Positions 1 through 8,195 are shown, counted from the first letter of the stretch. The stretch is 10,912 nucleotides of DNA from Actinomycetota bacterium (GCA_005777415.1 SXMI01000065.1:1-10912); one strand, 5' to 3'. Notes: generated by a model from the letters alone, not told the origin. Numbers and translations are program-made.

Positions 1-26
1 GAGCTACATGCATATGCATGTAGCTC
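1..26. repeat. Perfect 26-bp palindrome at the window edge
   Basis: The half-site GAGCTACATGCAT is followed immediately by its exact reverse complement, giving 13 of 13 matched pairs. It is AT-rich compared with everything around it and contains ATGCAT twice. As RNA it could fold into a hairpin of about 11 pairs with a 4-nt loop. As DNA it could be the site of a dimeric regulator, or a terminator for a gene to the left. No T-tract follows it. Because it starts at base 1, its true left limit is unknown, although the symmetry axis (13/14) fixes the partner positions. Function is not inferable from this window. Confidence 0.85.
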
Positions 27-38
27 GCACCACAAAGC

Positions 39-96
39 GGGAAGTGTGGGAAGTGTGGGAAGTGTGGGAGGTGTGGGAAGTGTGGGAAGGGTGGGG
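39..96. repeat. 9-bp tandem repeat (GGGAAGTGT), six units, G-quadruplex-like
   Basis: Six consecutive 9-bp units run from 39 to 92. Units 1, 2, 3 and 5 are GGGAAGTGT. Unit 4 is GGGAGGTGT and unit 6 is GGGAAGGGT. The array places GGG runs at 39, 48, 57, 66, 75 and 84, then at 89 and 93. Most are separated by 6 nt, so the plus strand meets the usual G3+N1-7 quadruplex pattern. It lies beyond the 3' end of the minus-strand gene at 120-533. A plus-strand reading gives a Glu-Val-Trp repeat peptide, which looks like a by-product of a 9-bp (three-codon) repeat, not a protein. Confidence 0.9.
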
Positions 97-119
97 TGCG
101 CTGAGCGGTGAGGGGAGAG

Positions 120-533
120 TCAGGCCTGGGAGCGGGAGATTCCCGCGGATCGCAGCACGGCTGCGGGCACGCCGACCTCACGCCACGCGCCGTAGGAGAT
201 CCCCTTGCGCTCGCCGTACGAGGCGGCGACCGCCACGAACTCGGCCTCGGCAGCGCCGATGTCCTCCTGCTCGCCCAGCCGCTCGAGCTCCTCGAGGAGG
301 TCGAGCCGTTCCTGGACCAGGCTGAGTCGCTTGACGACGTCCGCCTCGACGAGCTGTCGGTCGATGACGTCGAGCCGCTTCGTGATCGACTCCGGCGTGC
401 GCTTGCGGCCCCGCTTGGGACGGTTGCGCTCCAGGGCCTCGAGGTAGTGCTTGACCGCCCGACTCTCGGTCCGACCGGCGGCGATCGCCGCCTTGTGCTC
501 GGAGGTCATGGTGCGTGATTTCTTGGTTGCCAT
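120..533 (-). CDS. Conserved hypothetical protein, charged, probable coiled coil (137 aa)
   Basis: This small cytoplasmic protein begins MATKKSRTMTSEHKAAIA. A Lys/Arg-rich stretch (PKRGRKRTPESI, about 39-50) follows. A Leu- and Glu-rich helical segment (about 53-93) is likely to form a coiled coil. The conserved-looking C-terminus reads KGISYGAWREVGVPAAV, then AGISRSQA. From memory, similar proteins occur widely in actinobacteria as uncharacterised genes with the same N-terminal RTMT-EHK and C-terminal GISY-AWREVGVP blocks, but I know of no assigned function. The basic patch makes nucleic-acid binding possible, which is only inference. There is no signal peptide or membrane segment. The first ATG is chosen because the N-terminus matches that remembered pattern. 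A GGAG just before it is too close to be a good Shine-Dalgarno. An internal ATG at residue 9 is the alternative start. The gene is divergent from purL across a 173-bp gap. Confidence 0.8.
   Translation of the reverse strand: MATKKSRTMTSEHKAAIAAGRTESRAVKHYLEALERNRPKRGRKRTPESITKRLDVIDRQLVEADVVKRLSLVQERLDLLEELERLGEQEDIGAAEAEFVAVAASYGERKGISYGAWREVGVPAAVLRSAGISRSQA
132..146 (-). other. Short hairpin at the 3' end of the minus-strand hypothetical gene
   Basis: GCGGGA (132-137) and TCCCGC (141-146) form a perfect 6-bp stem with a 3-nt loop. It lies inside the last codons of the minus-strand gene, about 10 nt before its stop codon. It could help transcription end or protect the mRNA 3' end. No T-tract follows it, and GC-rich DNA forms such stems by chance, so this is weak evidence for a terminator. 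Confidence 0.25.
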
Positions 534-540
534 CTCCGCA

Positions 541-574
541 GCATTGTCGCGTGTCGCACGAGACGCAACATTGC
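541..574. promoter_or_regulatory. 34-bp imperfect palindrome, candidate operator
   Basis: The outer arms are GCATTGTCGCG (541-551) and CGCAACATTGC (564-574), which match as an inverted repeat at 9 of 11 positions. Extending through the centre gives 13 of 17 complementary pairs over 34 bp. It ends 7 nt upstream of the start codon of the minus-strand gene (531-533) and lies about 130 nt upstream of purL. The position fits an operator for the divergent promoter region, or a structured 5' leader of the minus-strand mRNA. No regulator can be named from the sequence. Confidence 0.45.
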
Positions 575-589
575 TCCAACCTTCCGACC

Positions 590-623
590 ATTCAGGTCAA
601 ATCGAACGGGTTGATTCAGTCAA
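590..623. repeat. Direct repeat pair ATTCAG(G)TCAA between divergent genes
   Basis: ATTCAGGTCAA (590-600) and ATTCAGTCAA (614-623) differ by one inserted G and start 24 bp apart. They sit in the only AT-leaning stretch of the intergenic region. On the minus strand they read TTGACCTGAAT and TTGACTGAAT, so each begins with a TTGAC -35-like hexamer facing the hypothetical gene. No good -10 hexamer is seen at the right distance. They could be paired regulator sites or promoter elements; which of these cannot be decided here. Confidence 0.4.
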
Positions 624-670
624 TTCCGGAGGCGCGACTTCGACTGCTATCGGGGTCGGGGTCGCCCCGT

Positions 671-699
671 CCGACCGGTCCCGGCCCAGACGGTAGGTT
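671..699 (+). promoter_or_regulatory. Putative purL promoter, leaderless-type
   Basis: TAGGTT (694-699) fits the actinobacterial TAnnnT -10 pattern and is preceded, with a 17-nt spacer, by CCGACC (671-676), a weak -35 match. Seven nucleotides separate the hexamer from the purL ATG, so transcription would start at or next to the A of the start codon. No Shine-Dalgarno is visible before purL, which agrees with a leaderless mRNA. A CGGGG/CCCCG stem (657-669) lies just upstream. Confidence 0.5.
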
Positions 700-706
700 C
701 GAACCC

Positions 707-2941
<2,235 letters not shown>

Positions 2942-2954
2942 TCGCCCGGCGCCG

Positions 2955-3863
2955 GTGGTCGTCGGCCGGTTCGCGCCCAGCCCCAGCGGACCGCTGCACC
3001 TGGGGAACCTGCGGACGGCGGCGCTGGCGTGGTGCGCGGCTCGTTCGGTCGGTGGTGGATTCCTGGTCCGGATGGAGGACCTGACGACCGGCGCCGCTGC
3101 GACCGAGGAGACCGGACAGCTGCGTGACCTGGCTCGGCTGGGCCTGGACCACGACGGTCCCGTCGTCCGGCAGTCCGAGCGGACGGACCGCTACGCCGCC
3201 GCCCTCGAGTACCTCGTGGGTTCCGGCCTGACCTACGAGTGCTTCTGCTCCCGCCGGGAGGTCCGTGAGGCCGCCGCCGCACCCCACGGTGATCCGGCCG
3301 ATGGCGGCGAGGGCACCTACCCGGGGACCTGTCGTGGGCTGTCGGCGTCCGAGCGCTCGGAGCGACGGGCCACCGGTCGGCTGCCGGCGTTGCGGCTGCG
3401 CGCCGATCGGAGGCAGGTGACGGTCACGGATCGACGGTGCGGCGTGCTCACGTCGCCGGTCGACGACATCGTGGTCTGTCGGGCCGACGGTGTGGCGGCC
3501 TACCACCTGGCGGTCGTCGTCGACGACGCCGCCCAGGCCGTCACCCAGGTCGTGCGCGGTGACGACCTCTGGCCGTCGACCCCGGCGCAGGTCCTCCTCC
3601 AGGAACTGCTCGGCCTCCCCACCCCCGAGTACCTGCACGTCCCGCTGGTGCTCGGCCCCGATGGTCGACGGCTCGCCAAGCGACACGGTGCCGTCACGCT
3701 CGCCGATCTGGCCGCGGCCGGAGAGCCCCCGGGGCTGGTGCTCGGTGCGCTCGCCGCTTCGCTCGGCTGGGCCTCGCCGGGCGAGGTGCTCGATGCGTCG
3801 CAGTTGCTGGAACGCTTCGACGTCGACGGTCTTCCGCCGGGTCCGACGGTGTGGTCGGGGTGA
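2955..3863 (+). CDS. gluQ: Glutamyl-Q tRNA(Asp) synthetase (GluQ-RS, 302 aa)
   Basis: This class I aminoacyl-tRNA synthetase paralogue lacks an anticodon-binding domain. The family activates glutamate and attaches it to queuosine at position 34 of tRNA-Asp. Visible signatures are GRFAPSPSGPLHLGNLRTAAL (4-24, HLGN being the HIGH motif), RMED (39-42, with the substrate-binding Glu41), and a zinc site Cys97-x-Cys99 with Tyr122-x3-Cys126, which is diagnostic of GluQ-RS. VVRGDDLWPSTPAQ (199-212) and RLAKRHGAVTL (239-249) follow, the latter a KMSKS variant. The length is typical. Two oddities are Thr at 44 where relatives usually have Asp (RxEDLD), and a longer linker between the zinc half-sites than in E. 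coli. The GTG at 2955 is the only plausible start in frame near the family N-terminus; no strong Shine-Dalgarno precedes it. It is probably co-transcribed with purL, and no queuosine biosynthesis gene is nearby. Confidence 0.92.
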   Translation: MVVGRFAPSPSGPLHLGNLRTAALAWCAARSVGGGFLVRMEDLTTGAAATEETGQLRDLARLGLDHDGPVVRQSERTDRYAAALEYLVGSGLTYECFCSRREVREAAAAPHGDPADGGEGTYPGTCRGLSASERSERRATGRLPALRLRADRRQVTVTDRRCGVLTSPVDDIVVCRADGVAAYHLAVVVDDAAQAVTQVVRGDDLWPSTPAQVLLQELLGLPTPEYLHVPLVLGPDGRRLAKRHGAVTLADLAAAGEPPGLVLGALAASLGWASPGEVLDASQLLERFDVDGLPPGPTVWSG

Positions 3864-3966
3864 GCCGGGCCGGTCCGGGAACGGGGTCGCGCGCGGCCGG
3901 CGGACGGGCGCCGGTCCGGTCCCGGACCCGGTCGGGCGCGGGGTGGCCGTGTGGCAGGATGGGACC
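3864..3966 (+). other. GC-rich gluQ-purF gap with a long-range inverted repeat
   Basis: The 103-nt gap contains GGTCCGGGA (3872-3880) and its exact reverse complement TCCCGGACC (3920-3928), separated by 39 nt. A further GGTCCGG direct copy lies at 3913-3919. There is no T-tract. The repeat could attenuate read-through from gluQ, but such matches are common in GC-rich DNA. The right end carries CAGGAT (3955-3960), which may serve as a -10-like element or supply an AGGA Shine-Dalgarno for purF. Confidence 0.3.
3955..3960 (+). promoter_or_regulatory. Ambiguous purF start signal (CAGGAT)
   Basis: CAGGAT ends 6 nt before the GTG start of purF. Read as a -10 hexamer it would produce a near-leaderless mRNA, like the purL arrangement. 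Read as a ribosome site, AGGA (3956-3959) has a 7-nt spacer to GTG, which is also good. No -35 is visible. The ribosome-site reading would mean purF is expressed from an upstream promoter through gluQ. Sequence alone cannot separate the two. Confidence 0.35.
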
Positions 3967-5559
3967 GTGGACCCTGACCTGAACGAGCCGGGCGAAGCCT
4001 GCGGCGTGTTCGGGGTCTACGCACCCGGGACGGCCGTCGCCCATCTGGCCTACCTGGGCATCTACGCGCACCAGCACCGCGGACAGGAGTCGGCGGGCAT
4101 CGCCAGTTCGGACGGCGACCACCTGACCGTCGTCAAGGACATGGGGCTGGTCTCGAACGTCTTCGACGACCGCACCCTCGCCGCTCTCGACGGCGACCTG
4201 GCGATCGGCCACACCCGCTACTCGACCACCGGTTCGAGCATGTGGAAGAACTCCCAGCCGGTGTTCCGTGACGTGGTCCACACGCAGTTCGCGCTGGCGC
4301 ACAACGGCAACCTGGTCAACACCGCCGCACTCGCCGAGGCGGAGGGGATGCTGCCCGGGACGGTGTCCAGCGACACGGACGCCATGGCGGAGTGCATCGC
4401 CCACGAGTGCGAGCGACTCGGTGGCGGTGACGACACCTTGGTTCGGGCGCTCACGAACGTGCTCGGCCGGTTCGAGGGGGCGTTCTCGCTGGTGCTGCTC
4501 GACCGGCACCGGGTGATCGGCGTGCGGGACCCGAACGGGTTCCGGCCGCTCTGCCTGGGCAAGCTCGACTCCGGCTGGGTGCTCGCCTCGGAGACGCCGG
4601 CGCTCGACACCGTCGGCGCGCACTTCGTCCGGGAACTCGATCCCGGCGAGATGGTCGTCATCGACTCGACCGGGGTCCACTCGTCGCGACCGTTCACCGA
4701 CGTGTCGGCCGAGCCCCGGCTCTGCCTCTTCGAGTTCGTGTACTTCGCCCGACCCGACTCGCAGCTCTACGGCCGCAACGTCCACCAGGCCCGGGTGCGG
4801 ATGGGTGAGCAGCTCGCCGAGCAGGCCCCCGTCGACGCCGACCTCGTGGTCGGCGTGCCCGAGTCCGGGCTGCCGGCGGCCGAGGGGTACGCCCGGGCCT
4901 CGACGATCCCGTTCGGTCATGCGCTCGTCAAGAACCGCTACATCGGCCGGACGTTCATCGCCCCGAGCCAGGAGCTCCGGGCGCTCGGCGTGCGCATGAA
5001 GCTCAACCCGCTCCGCGAGAACATCGAGGGCCGCCGACTGGTCGTGGTGGACGACTCGATCGTCCGGGGCACGACCACCCGGGCGATGGTGTCGATGCTC
5101 CGGGAGGCGGGGGCGGCCGAGGTCCACCTCCGGGTGTCGTCGCCGCCCTACCGATGGCCGTGCTTCTACGGCATGGACACGGGGACGAGGGGCGAGCTGC
5201 TCGCGGCCAACATGGACGTCGACGAGATCCGCAGCTACCTCAACGTCGACACCTTGTCGTACCTGACGCTGGACCGACTCGTCGACGCCGTGGGTGCGCC
5301 GGGGGCCGGTTTCTGCACCGCCTGTCTGACGGGCGTCTACCCGGTCGAGATCCCGCCCGAGCTCGGCAAGGGCGTGCTCGAGGGTGGAGAGGTCGCCGCG
5401 GCCGAGGGCGTCACCTCGGCCCCGGCCGCGCTGCTCAGCGCCGACGAACGCGGGCTGCCGACGGACTCGGTCCGACCGGGCGCCCCGGGGTCACCGGGTG
5501 GTGGCGGGCCCATCGAGGAGGCACCCGCCGGTGCGGGGGAGGACACGACGGGTGGGTGA
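3967..5559 (+). CDS. purF: Amidophosphoribosyltransferase PurF, Fe-S type (530 aa)
   Basis: PurF catalyses the first committed step of purine synthesis: PRPP plus glutamine gives phosphoribosylamine. The class II glutamine amidotransferase domain fills the N-terminal half. Its nucleophile is Cys12 in GEACGVFGV after an 11-residue propeptide, the same propeptide length as B. subtilis PurF. GHTRYSTTG (81-89) and AHNGN (111-115) are glutaminase motifs. The phosphoribosyltransferase domain carries VVVDDSIVRGTT (359-370), the PRPP loop. Cys253, Cys399, Cys450 and Cys453 (FCTACLTG) match the four ligands of the structural 4Fe-4S cluster of the Bacillus class. The GTG start at 3967 is fixed by the Cys12 position. 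The last 55 or so residues are a Pro/Gly/Ala-rich, probably disordered tail absent from the roughly 476-aa B. subtilis enzyme. That tail overlaps the purM translation signals. PurF is typically inhibited by AMP and GMP. Confidence 0.97.
   Translation: MDPDLNEPGEACGVFGVYAPGTAVAHLAYLGIYAHQHRGQESAGIASSDGDHLTVVKDMGLVSNVFDDRTLAALDGDLAIGHTRYSTTGSSMWKNSQPVFRDVVHTQFALAHNGNLVNTAALAEAEGMLPGTVSSDTDAMAECIAHECERLGGGDDTLVRALTNVLGRFEGAFSLVLLDRHRVIGVRDPNGFRPLCLGKLDSGWVLASETPALDTVGAHFVRELDPGEMVVIDSTGVHSSRPFTDVSAEPRLCLFEFVYFARPDSQLYGRNVHQARVRMGEQLAEQAPVDADLVVGVPESGLPAAEGYARASTIPFGHALVKNRYIGRTFIAPSQELRALGVRMKLNPLRENIEGRRLVVVDDSIVRGTTTRAMVSMLREAGAAEVHLRVSSPPYRWPCFYGMDTGTRGELLAANMDVDEIRSYLNVDTLSYLTLDRLVDAVGAPGAGFCTACLTGVYPVEIPPELGKGVLEGGEVAAAEGVTSAPAALLSADERGLPTDSVRPGAPGSPGGGGPIEEAPAGAGEDTTGG
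5537..5543 (+). promoter_or_regulatory. Shine-Dalgarno of purM inside purF
   Basis: GGGAGGA (5537-5543) lies 8 nt before the GTG at 5552 and is strongly complementary to the 16S rRNA 3' end. It is embedded in the codons for the last residues of PurF. It decides the purM start in favour of the GTG that overlaps purF over the in-frame ATG at 5384. Confidence 0.8.
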
Positions 5560-6589
5560 GACCTACGAGGCCGCCGGTGTCTCGATCGAGGCCGGCGAGG
5601 AGGCCGTCGAACGCATCAAGGCCGACGTCCGGTCCACCTTCCGGCCCGAGGTCATCGGCGACATCGGCGGGTTCGGTGGGCTCTTCCGGTTCGATCCCCG
5701 CGGCTACCGGGATCCCGTGCTGGTGTCGACGACGGACGGCGTGGGGACCAAGGCGCTCGTGGCGGCGGCGACCCGGCGCTACGACACCATCGGACTCGAC
5801 CTGGTGGCCATGTGTGTCGACGACCTGGTGTGCTCGGGTGCCGAGCCGCTCTTCTTCCTCGACTACATCTCGGTCGGTCGGCTGGACCCCGACCAGATGA
5901 AGGATCTGGTCGCCGGGGTCGCCGAGGGGTGCCGTCAGGCAGGGTGCGCGCTCGTGGGCGGCGAGATGGCCGAGCACCCCGGCGTGGTGGAACCCGGCGA
6001 GTTCGACCTGGTCGGCTTCGCCGTCGGCGTGGTCGACCGGGACCGGATCCTGAGCGCCGACCGGGTGGAGGTCGGCGACCTGCTCGTGGCGCTCCCGTCG
6101 CCCGGGCTGCGGTCCAACGGCTACTCGCTCGCCCGCCGGCTCTACTTCGAGGTGGCCGGCCGGTCGCTGACGGACCGGGCCTGGGACGATCCGCACGCCC
6201 CGACCGTCGCCGACGAGCTGCTCCGTCCGTCGGTCATCTACGCGCCGGCCGTCCGGGCCATGGAACGACACACCGAGGTGCACGCGGTGGCCCACATCAC
6301 CGGTGGCGGCCTGCCCGGCAACCTCAATCGGGCGCTCCCGCCACGTGCCGATGCGCTCATCGATCCCACCTCGTGGACCTGGCCGACGGTGTTCTCGGAG
6401 CTGCAGCGGATCGGCGACGTCACCACCGACGAGATGCGGAGGGTGTTCAACCTCGGCGTCGGTATGGTGGCGGTGGTGCCGGAGCGGCGTGCCGCCAAGG
6501 CCATCGACGAGCTGCGATCCCACGGCCAGCGGGCCTGGGTGATCGGCGAGGTCGTGGCCGGATCTGGTCAGGTCCGCTTCGCCAACTGA
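5552..6589 (+). CDS. purM: Phosphoribosylformylglycinamidine cyclo-ligase PurM (AIR synthetase, 345 aa)
   Basis: PurM closes FGAM to aminoimidazole ribotide using ATP, step 5 of IMP synthesis and the next step after PurL. The sequence shows the full family order: TYEAAGVSIEAGEEAVERIK at 4-23, STTDGVGTKALVA (59-71), MCVDDLVCSGAEPLFFLDY (87-105), GGEMAEHPG (136-144), SPGLRSNGYSLAR (183-195), HITGGGLPGNL (248-258) and FNLGVGM (299-305). Length is typical and no key motif is missing. The GTG start has a strong Shine-Dalgarno 8 nt upstream and gives the conserved N-terminus. The start overlaps the purF stop by 8 nt, so translational coupling is likely. The fold is homologous to each half of PurL. 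The protein is a cytoplasmic homodimer in characterised relatives. Confidence 0.97.
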   Translation: MGETYEAAGVSIEAGEEAVERIKADVRSTFRPEVIGDIGGFGGLFRFDPRGYRDPVLVSTTDGVGTKALVAAATRRYDTIGLDLVAMCVDDLVCSGAEPLFFLDYISVGRLDPDQMKDLVAGVAEGCRQAGCALVGGEMAEHPGVVEPGEFDLVGFAVGVVDRDRILSADRVEVGDLLVALPSPGLRSNGYSLARRLYFEVAGRSLTDRAWDDPHAPTVADELLRPSVIYAPAVRAMERHTEVHAVAHITGGGLPGNLNRALPPRADALIDPTSWTWPTVFSELQRIGDVTTDEMRRVFNLGVGMVAVVPERRAAKAIDELRSHGQRAWVIGEVVAGSGQVRFAN

Positions 6590-6601
6590 GCCGGAGTCGC
6601 C

Positions 6602-7309
6602 GTGATCGATCGACGCAACGCATCGGACCGCTTCCACACCGAGCTGAGCTGGCTCGACAGCTGGCACTCGTTCAGCTTCGGCGACCACTTCGACCCGTCC
6701 AACACAGGCCACGGCCTGCTGCTGGTGAGCAACGACGACGTCGTCGCCCCGGCCACCGGGTTCGGCCCGCACCCGCACCGGGACATGGAGATCGTGACCT
6801 GGGTGCTGTCGGGAACCCTGGAGCACCGGGACTCCGAGGGGAACGTCGGCCGGCTCGAGCCGGGGCTCGCCCAGCGGATGTCGGCGGGCACGGGTATCCG
6901 TCACTCGGAGATGAACCCCGATCCCGACGTGCCGGTGCGACTCGTCCAGATGTGGGTCCGGCCCGACACGGTCGGCGTTTCCCCCGGCTACGAGCAGGTC
7001 GACGTGACGGATCAGCTGGCGGCCGGCGGACTCGTCGCGGTGGCGTCGGGTGACCCGGAGGTCGACAGCGCCATCCGGATCCGCCAGCGGGAGGCGACCA
7101 TGTGGGTGGCCCGGCTCGACGACGACGAGGCCGTCGAGCTGCCCGTTGCACCCCACGTCCACGTCTTCGTCGCCACCGGCGCCGTGCAGGTGGACGGCGT
7201 GGACGGACCGGTCGGTCGGGGCGATGCCCTCCGGCTCACCGGTGAGGGTTCCCTCGTCGCCCGAGCGGCCGAGTCCGGGACCGAGCTGATCGTCTGGGCC
7301 ACGGCGTGA
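6602..7309 (+). CDS. Pirin family bicupin, YhhW-like (235 aa)
   Basis: This bicupin is closest in layout to E. coli YhhW, which has quercetin 2,3-dioxygenase activity in vitro. The N-terminal cupin carries PHPHRDMEIVTWVLSGTLEH (56-75) and MSAGTGIRHSEMNP (93-106). The metal ligands are His57, His59, His101 and Glu103, the same residue numbers as in YhhW. The second cupin (about 125-235) lacks a comparable His set, as is usual for the family. The GTG start at 6602 has GGAG 5 nt upstream and begins 12 nt after the purM stop, suggesting an operon with purM. It overlaps the next pirin gene by 4 nt. The true substrate is unknown, and many family members have no proven enzyme activity. Confidence 0.92.
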   Translation: MIDRRNASDRFHTELSWLDSWHSFSFGDHFDPSNTGHGLLLVSNDDVVAPATGFGPHPHRDMEIVTWVLSGTLEHRDSEGNVGRLEPGLAQRMSAGTGIRHSEMNPDPDVPVRLVQMWVRPDTVGVSPGYEQVDVTDQLAAGGLVAVASGDPEVDSAIRIRQREATMWVARLDDDEAVELPVAPHVHVFVATGAVQVDGVDGPVGRGDALRLTGEGSLVARAAESGTELIVWATA

Positions 7310-8166
7310 GCGCCCGATCGGTCGTACGCGCCCTGCCCGCGCAGCGGGCGGTCGAGGGTGACGGCTTCGTGGTCCGGCGTCCGTTCCCGGTTCCGGGCGT
7401 CGATCTGGTCGACCCGTTCCTCCTGTTGGACCACATGGGTCCGGTCGACCACGGGCCGGGCGAGGCGGTCGGCACGCCGGTCCACCCGCACCGGGGGTTC
7501 GAGACGGTGACCTACCTCCTCGACGGGGAGCTGCGGCACCGGGACAGCCTGGGCAACGAGGGGGTCCTGGGCCCGGGTGACACCCAGTGGATGACCGCCG
7601 GCCGTGGGGTCCTGCACGAGGAGGGGCCGACCCCGAGGTTCCTGGCCGAGGGTGGCCGACTCCACGGGGTGCAGCTCTGGGTCAACCTGCCGGCGGCCCA
7701 GAAGATGATCCCGCCGGCGTACCAGGACCTGACCGCCGACGCGGTCGCCGTCGACCAGCCCACCGACGGGGTGACGGTGCGGGTCGTGGCCGGCGAGGCG
7801 TTCGGTCTGGTCGGCCCGGGTTCCACCCACACGCCGATGACCTACTCGCACCTGACGCTGGCGCCCGGCGCGGCCGTGTCGGGTCCGTCGGACCCGGACC
7901 ACACGGTGCTGGTCTACCCACTCGTCGGGCCGGTGGCCGTCGGCGGGCGGATCCTGTCCGAAGCCGAACTCGGAGTCCTCGGGCCGGGTGACTCGGTGGA
8001 GCTCTCCGGGGCAGGGGACGACGGTGGGGGTCCCAGCGAGGTGCTGGTGCTGTCGGGCCGGCCGCTCCGGGAGCCGGTCGCCCGCTACGGGCCGTTCGTC
8101 ATGAACACCCGCCAGGAGTTGATCGAGGCCATCGAGGACGTCCAGAGCGGACGGTTCGGCGACTGA
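7306..8166 (+). CDS. Pirin family protein (286 aa)
   Basis: This second bicupin is close in length to human pirin (290 aa). The cupin-1 motifs are VHPHRGFETVTYLLDGEL (59-76), HRDSLGNEGVLGPGDTQWMT (78-97) and AGRGVLHEEG (98-107), giving the metal ligands His60, His62, His104 and Glu106. LHGVQLWVNLPAAQKMIPPAYQ follows, the typical pirin inter-domain segment, then a C-terminal cupin with GRPLREPVARYGPFVMNT near residue 250. Its GTG start overlaps the stop of the previous gene in a GTGA arrangement, with no strong Shine-Dalgarno of its own, so translational coupling is expected. Two overlapping pirins of different subtype are compatible with a paired function, but that is inference. Reported roles in the family include quercetinase activity and binding of regulators or metabolic enzymes. 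Confidence 0.94.
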   Translation: MSARSVVRALPAQRAVEGDGFVVRRPFPVPGVDLVDPFLLLDHMGPVDHGPGEAVGTPVHPHRGFETVTYLLDGELRHRDSLGNEGVLGPGDTQWMTAGRGVLHEEGPTPRFLAEGGRLHGVQLWVNLPAAQKMIPPAYQDLTADAVAVDQPTDGVTVRVVAGEAFGLVGPGSTHTPMTYSHLTLAPGAAVSGPSDPDHTVLVYPLVGPVAVGGRILSEAELGVLGPGDSVELSGAGDDGGGPSEVLVLSGRPLREPVARYGPFVMNTRQELIEAIEDVQSGRFGD

Positions 8167-8168
8167 CA

Positions 8169-8181
8169 CCGGCATCGCCGG
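8169..8181 (+). other. Small hairpin just after the second pirin gene
   Basis: CCGGC (8169-8173) and GCCGG (8177-8181) form a 5-bp stem with a 3-nt loop, starting 2 nt after the pirin stop codon. It is followed by more GC and no T-tract. The position suits a terminator-like pause between the pirin operon and the next gene, but the evidence is weak. Confidence 0.2.
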
Positions 8182-8195
8182 CCCCGGCTCGGCTG

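Noticed and set aside
39..96. Possible CRISPR array
   Set aside because: The units are 9 bp and directly abutting, with no spacers, so it is a simple tandem repeat.
8..325. Plus-strand reading frame with a Glu-Val-Trp repeat peptide
   Set aside because: It is a translation of the 9-bp tandem repeat followed by Arg/Pro-rich antisense of the minus-strand gene. No Shine-Dalgarno or family resemblance.
3490..3966. N-terminal extension of PurF to an upstream ATG
   Set aside because: That stretch is an alternative frame of gluQ and the GC-rich gap. The catalytic Cys after an 11-residue propeptide fixes the GTG at 3967.
5384..5551. Upstream ATG start for purM giving a longer protein
   Set aside because: The extra 56 residues are out-of-frame purF sequence, rich in Arg/Pro, and unlike PurM. 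The GTG at 5552 has a strong Shine-Dalgarno and the family N-terminus.
5435..7162. 575-codon minus-strand open frame across purM and pirin 1
   Set aside because: It spans several real genes on the other strand and has antisense-like composition with no recognisable motif.
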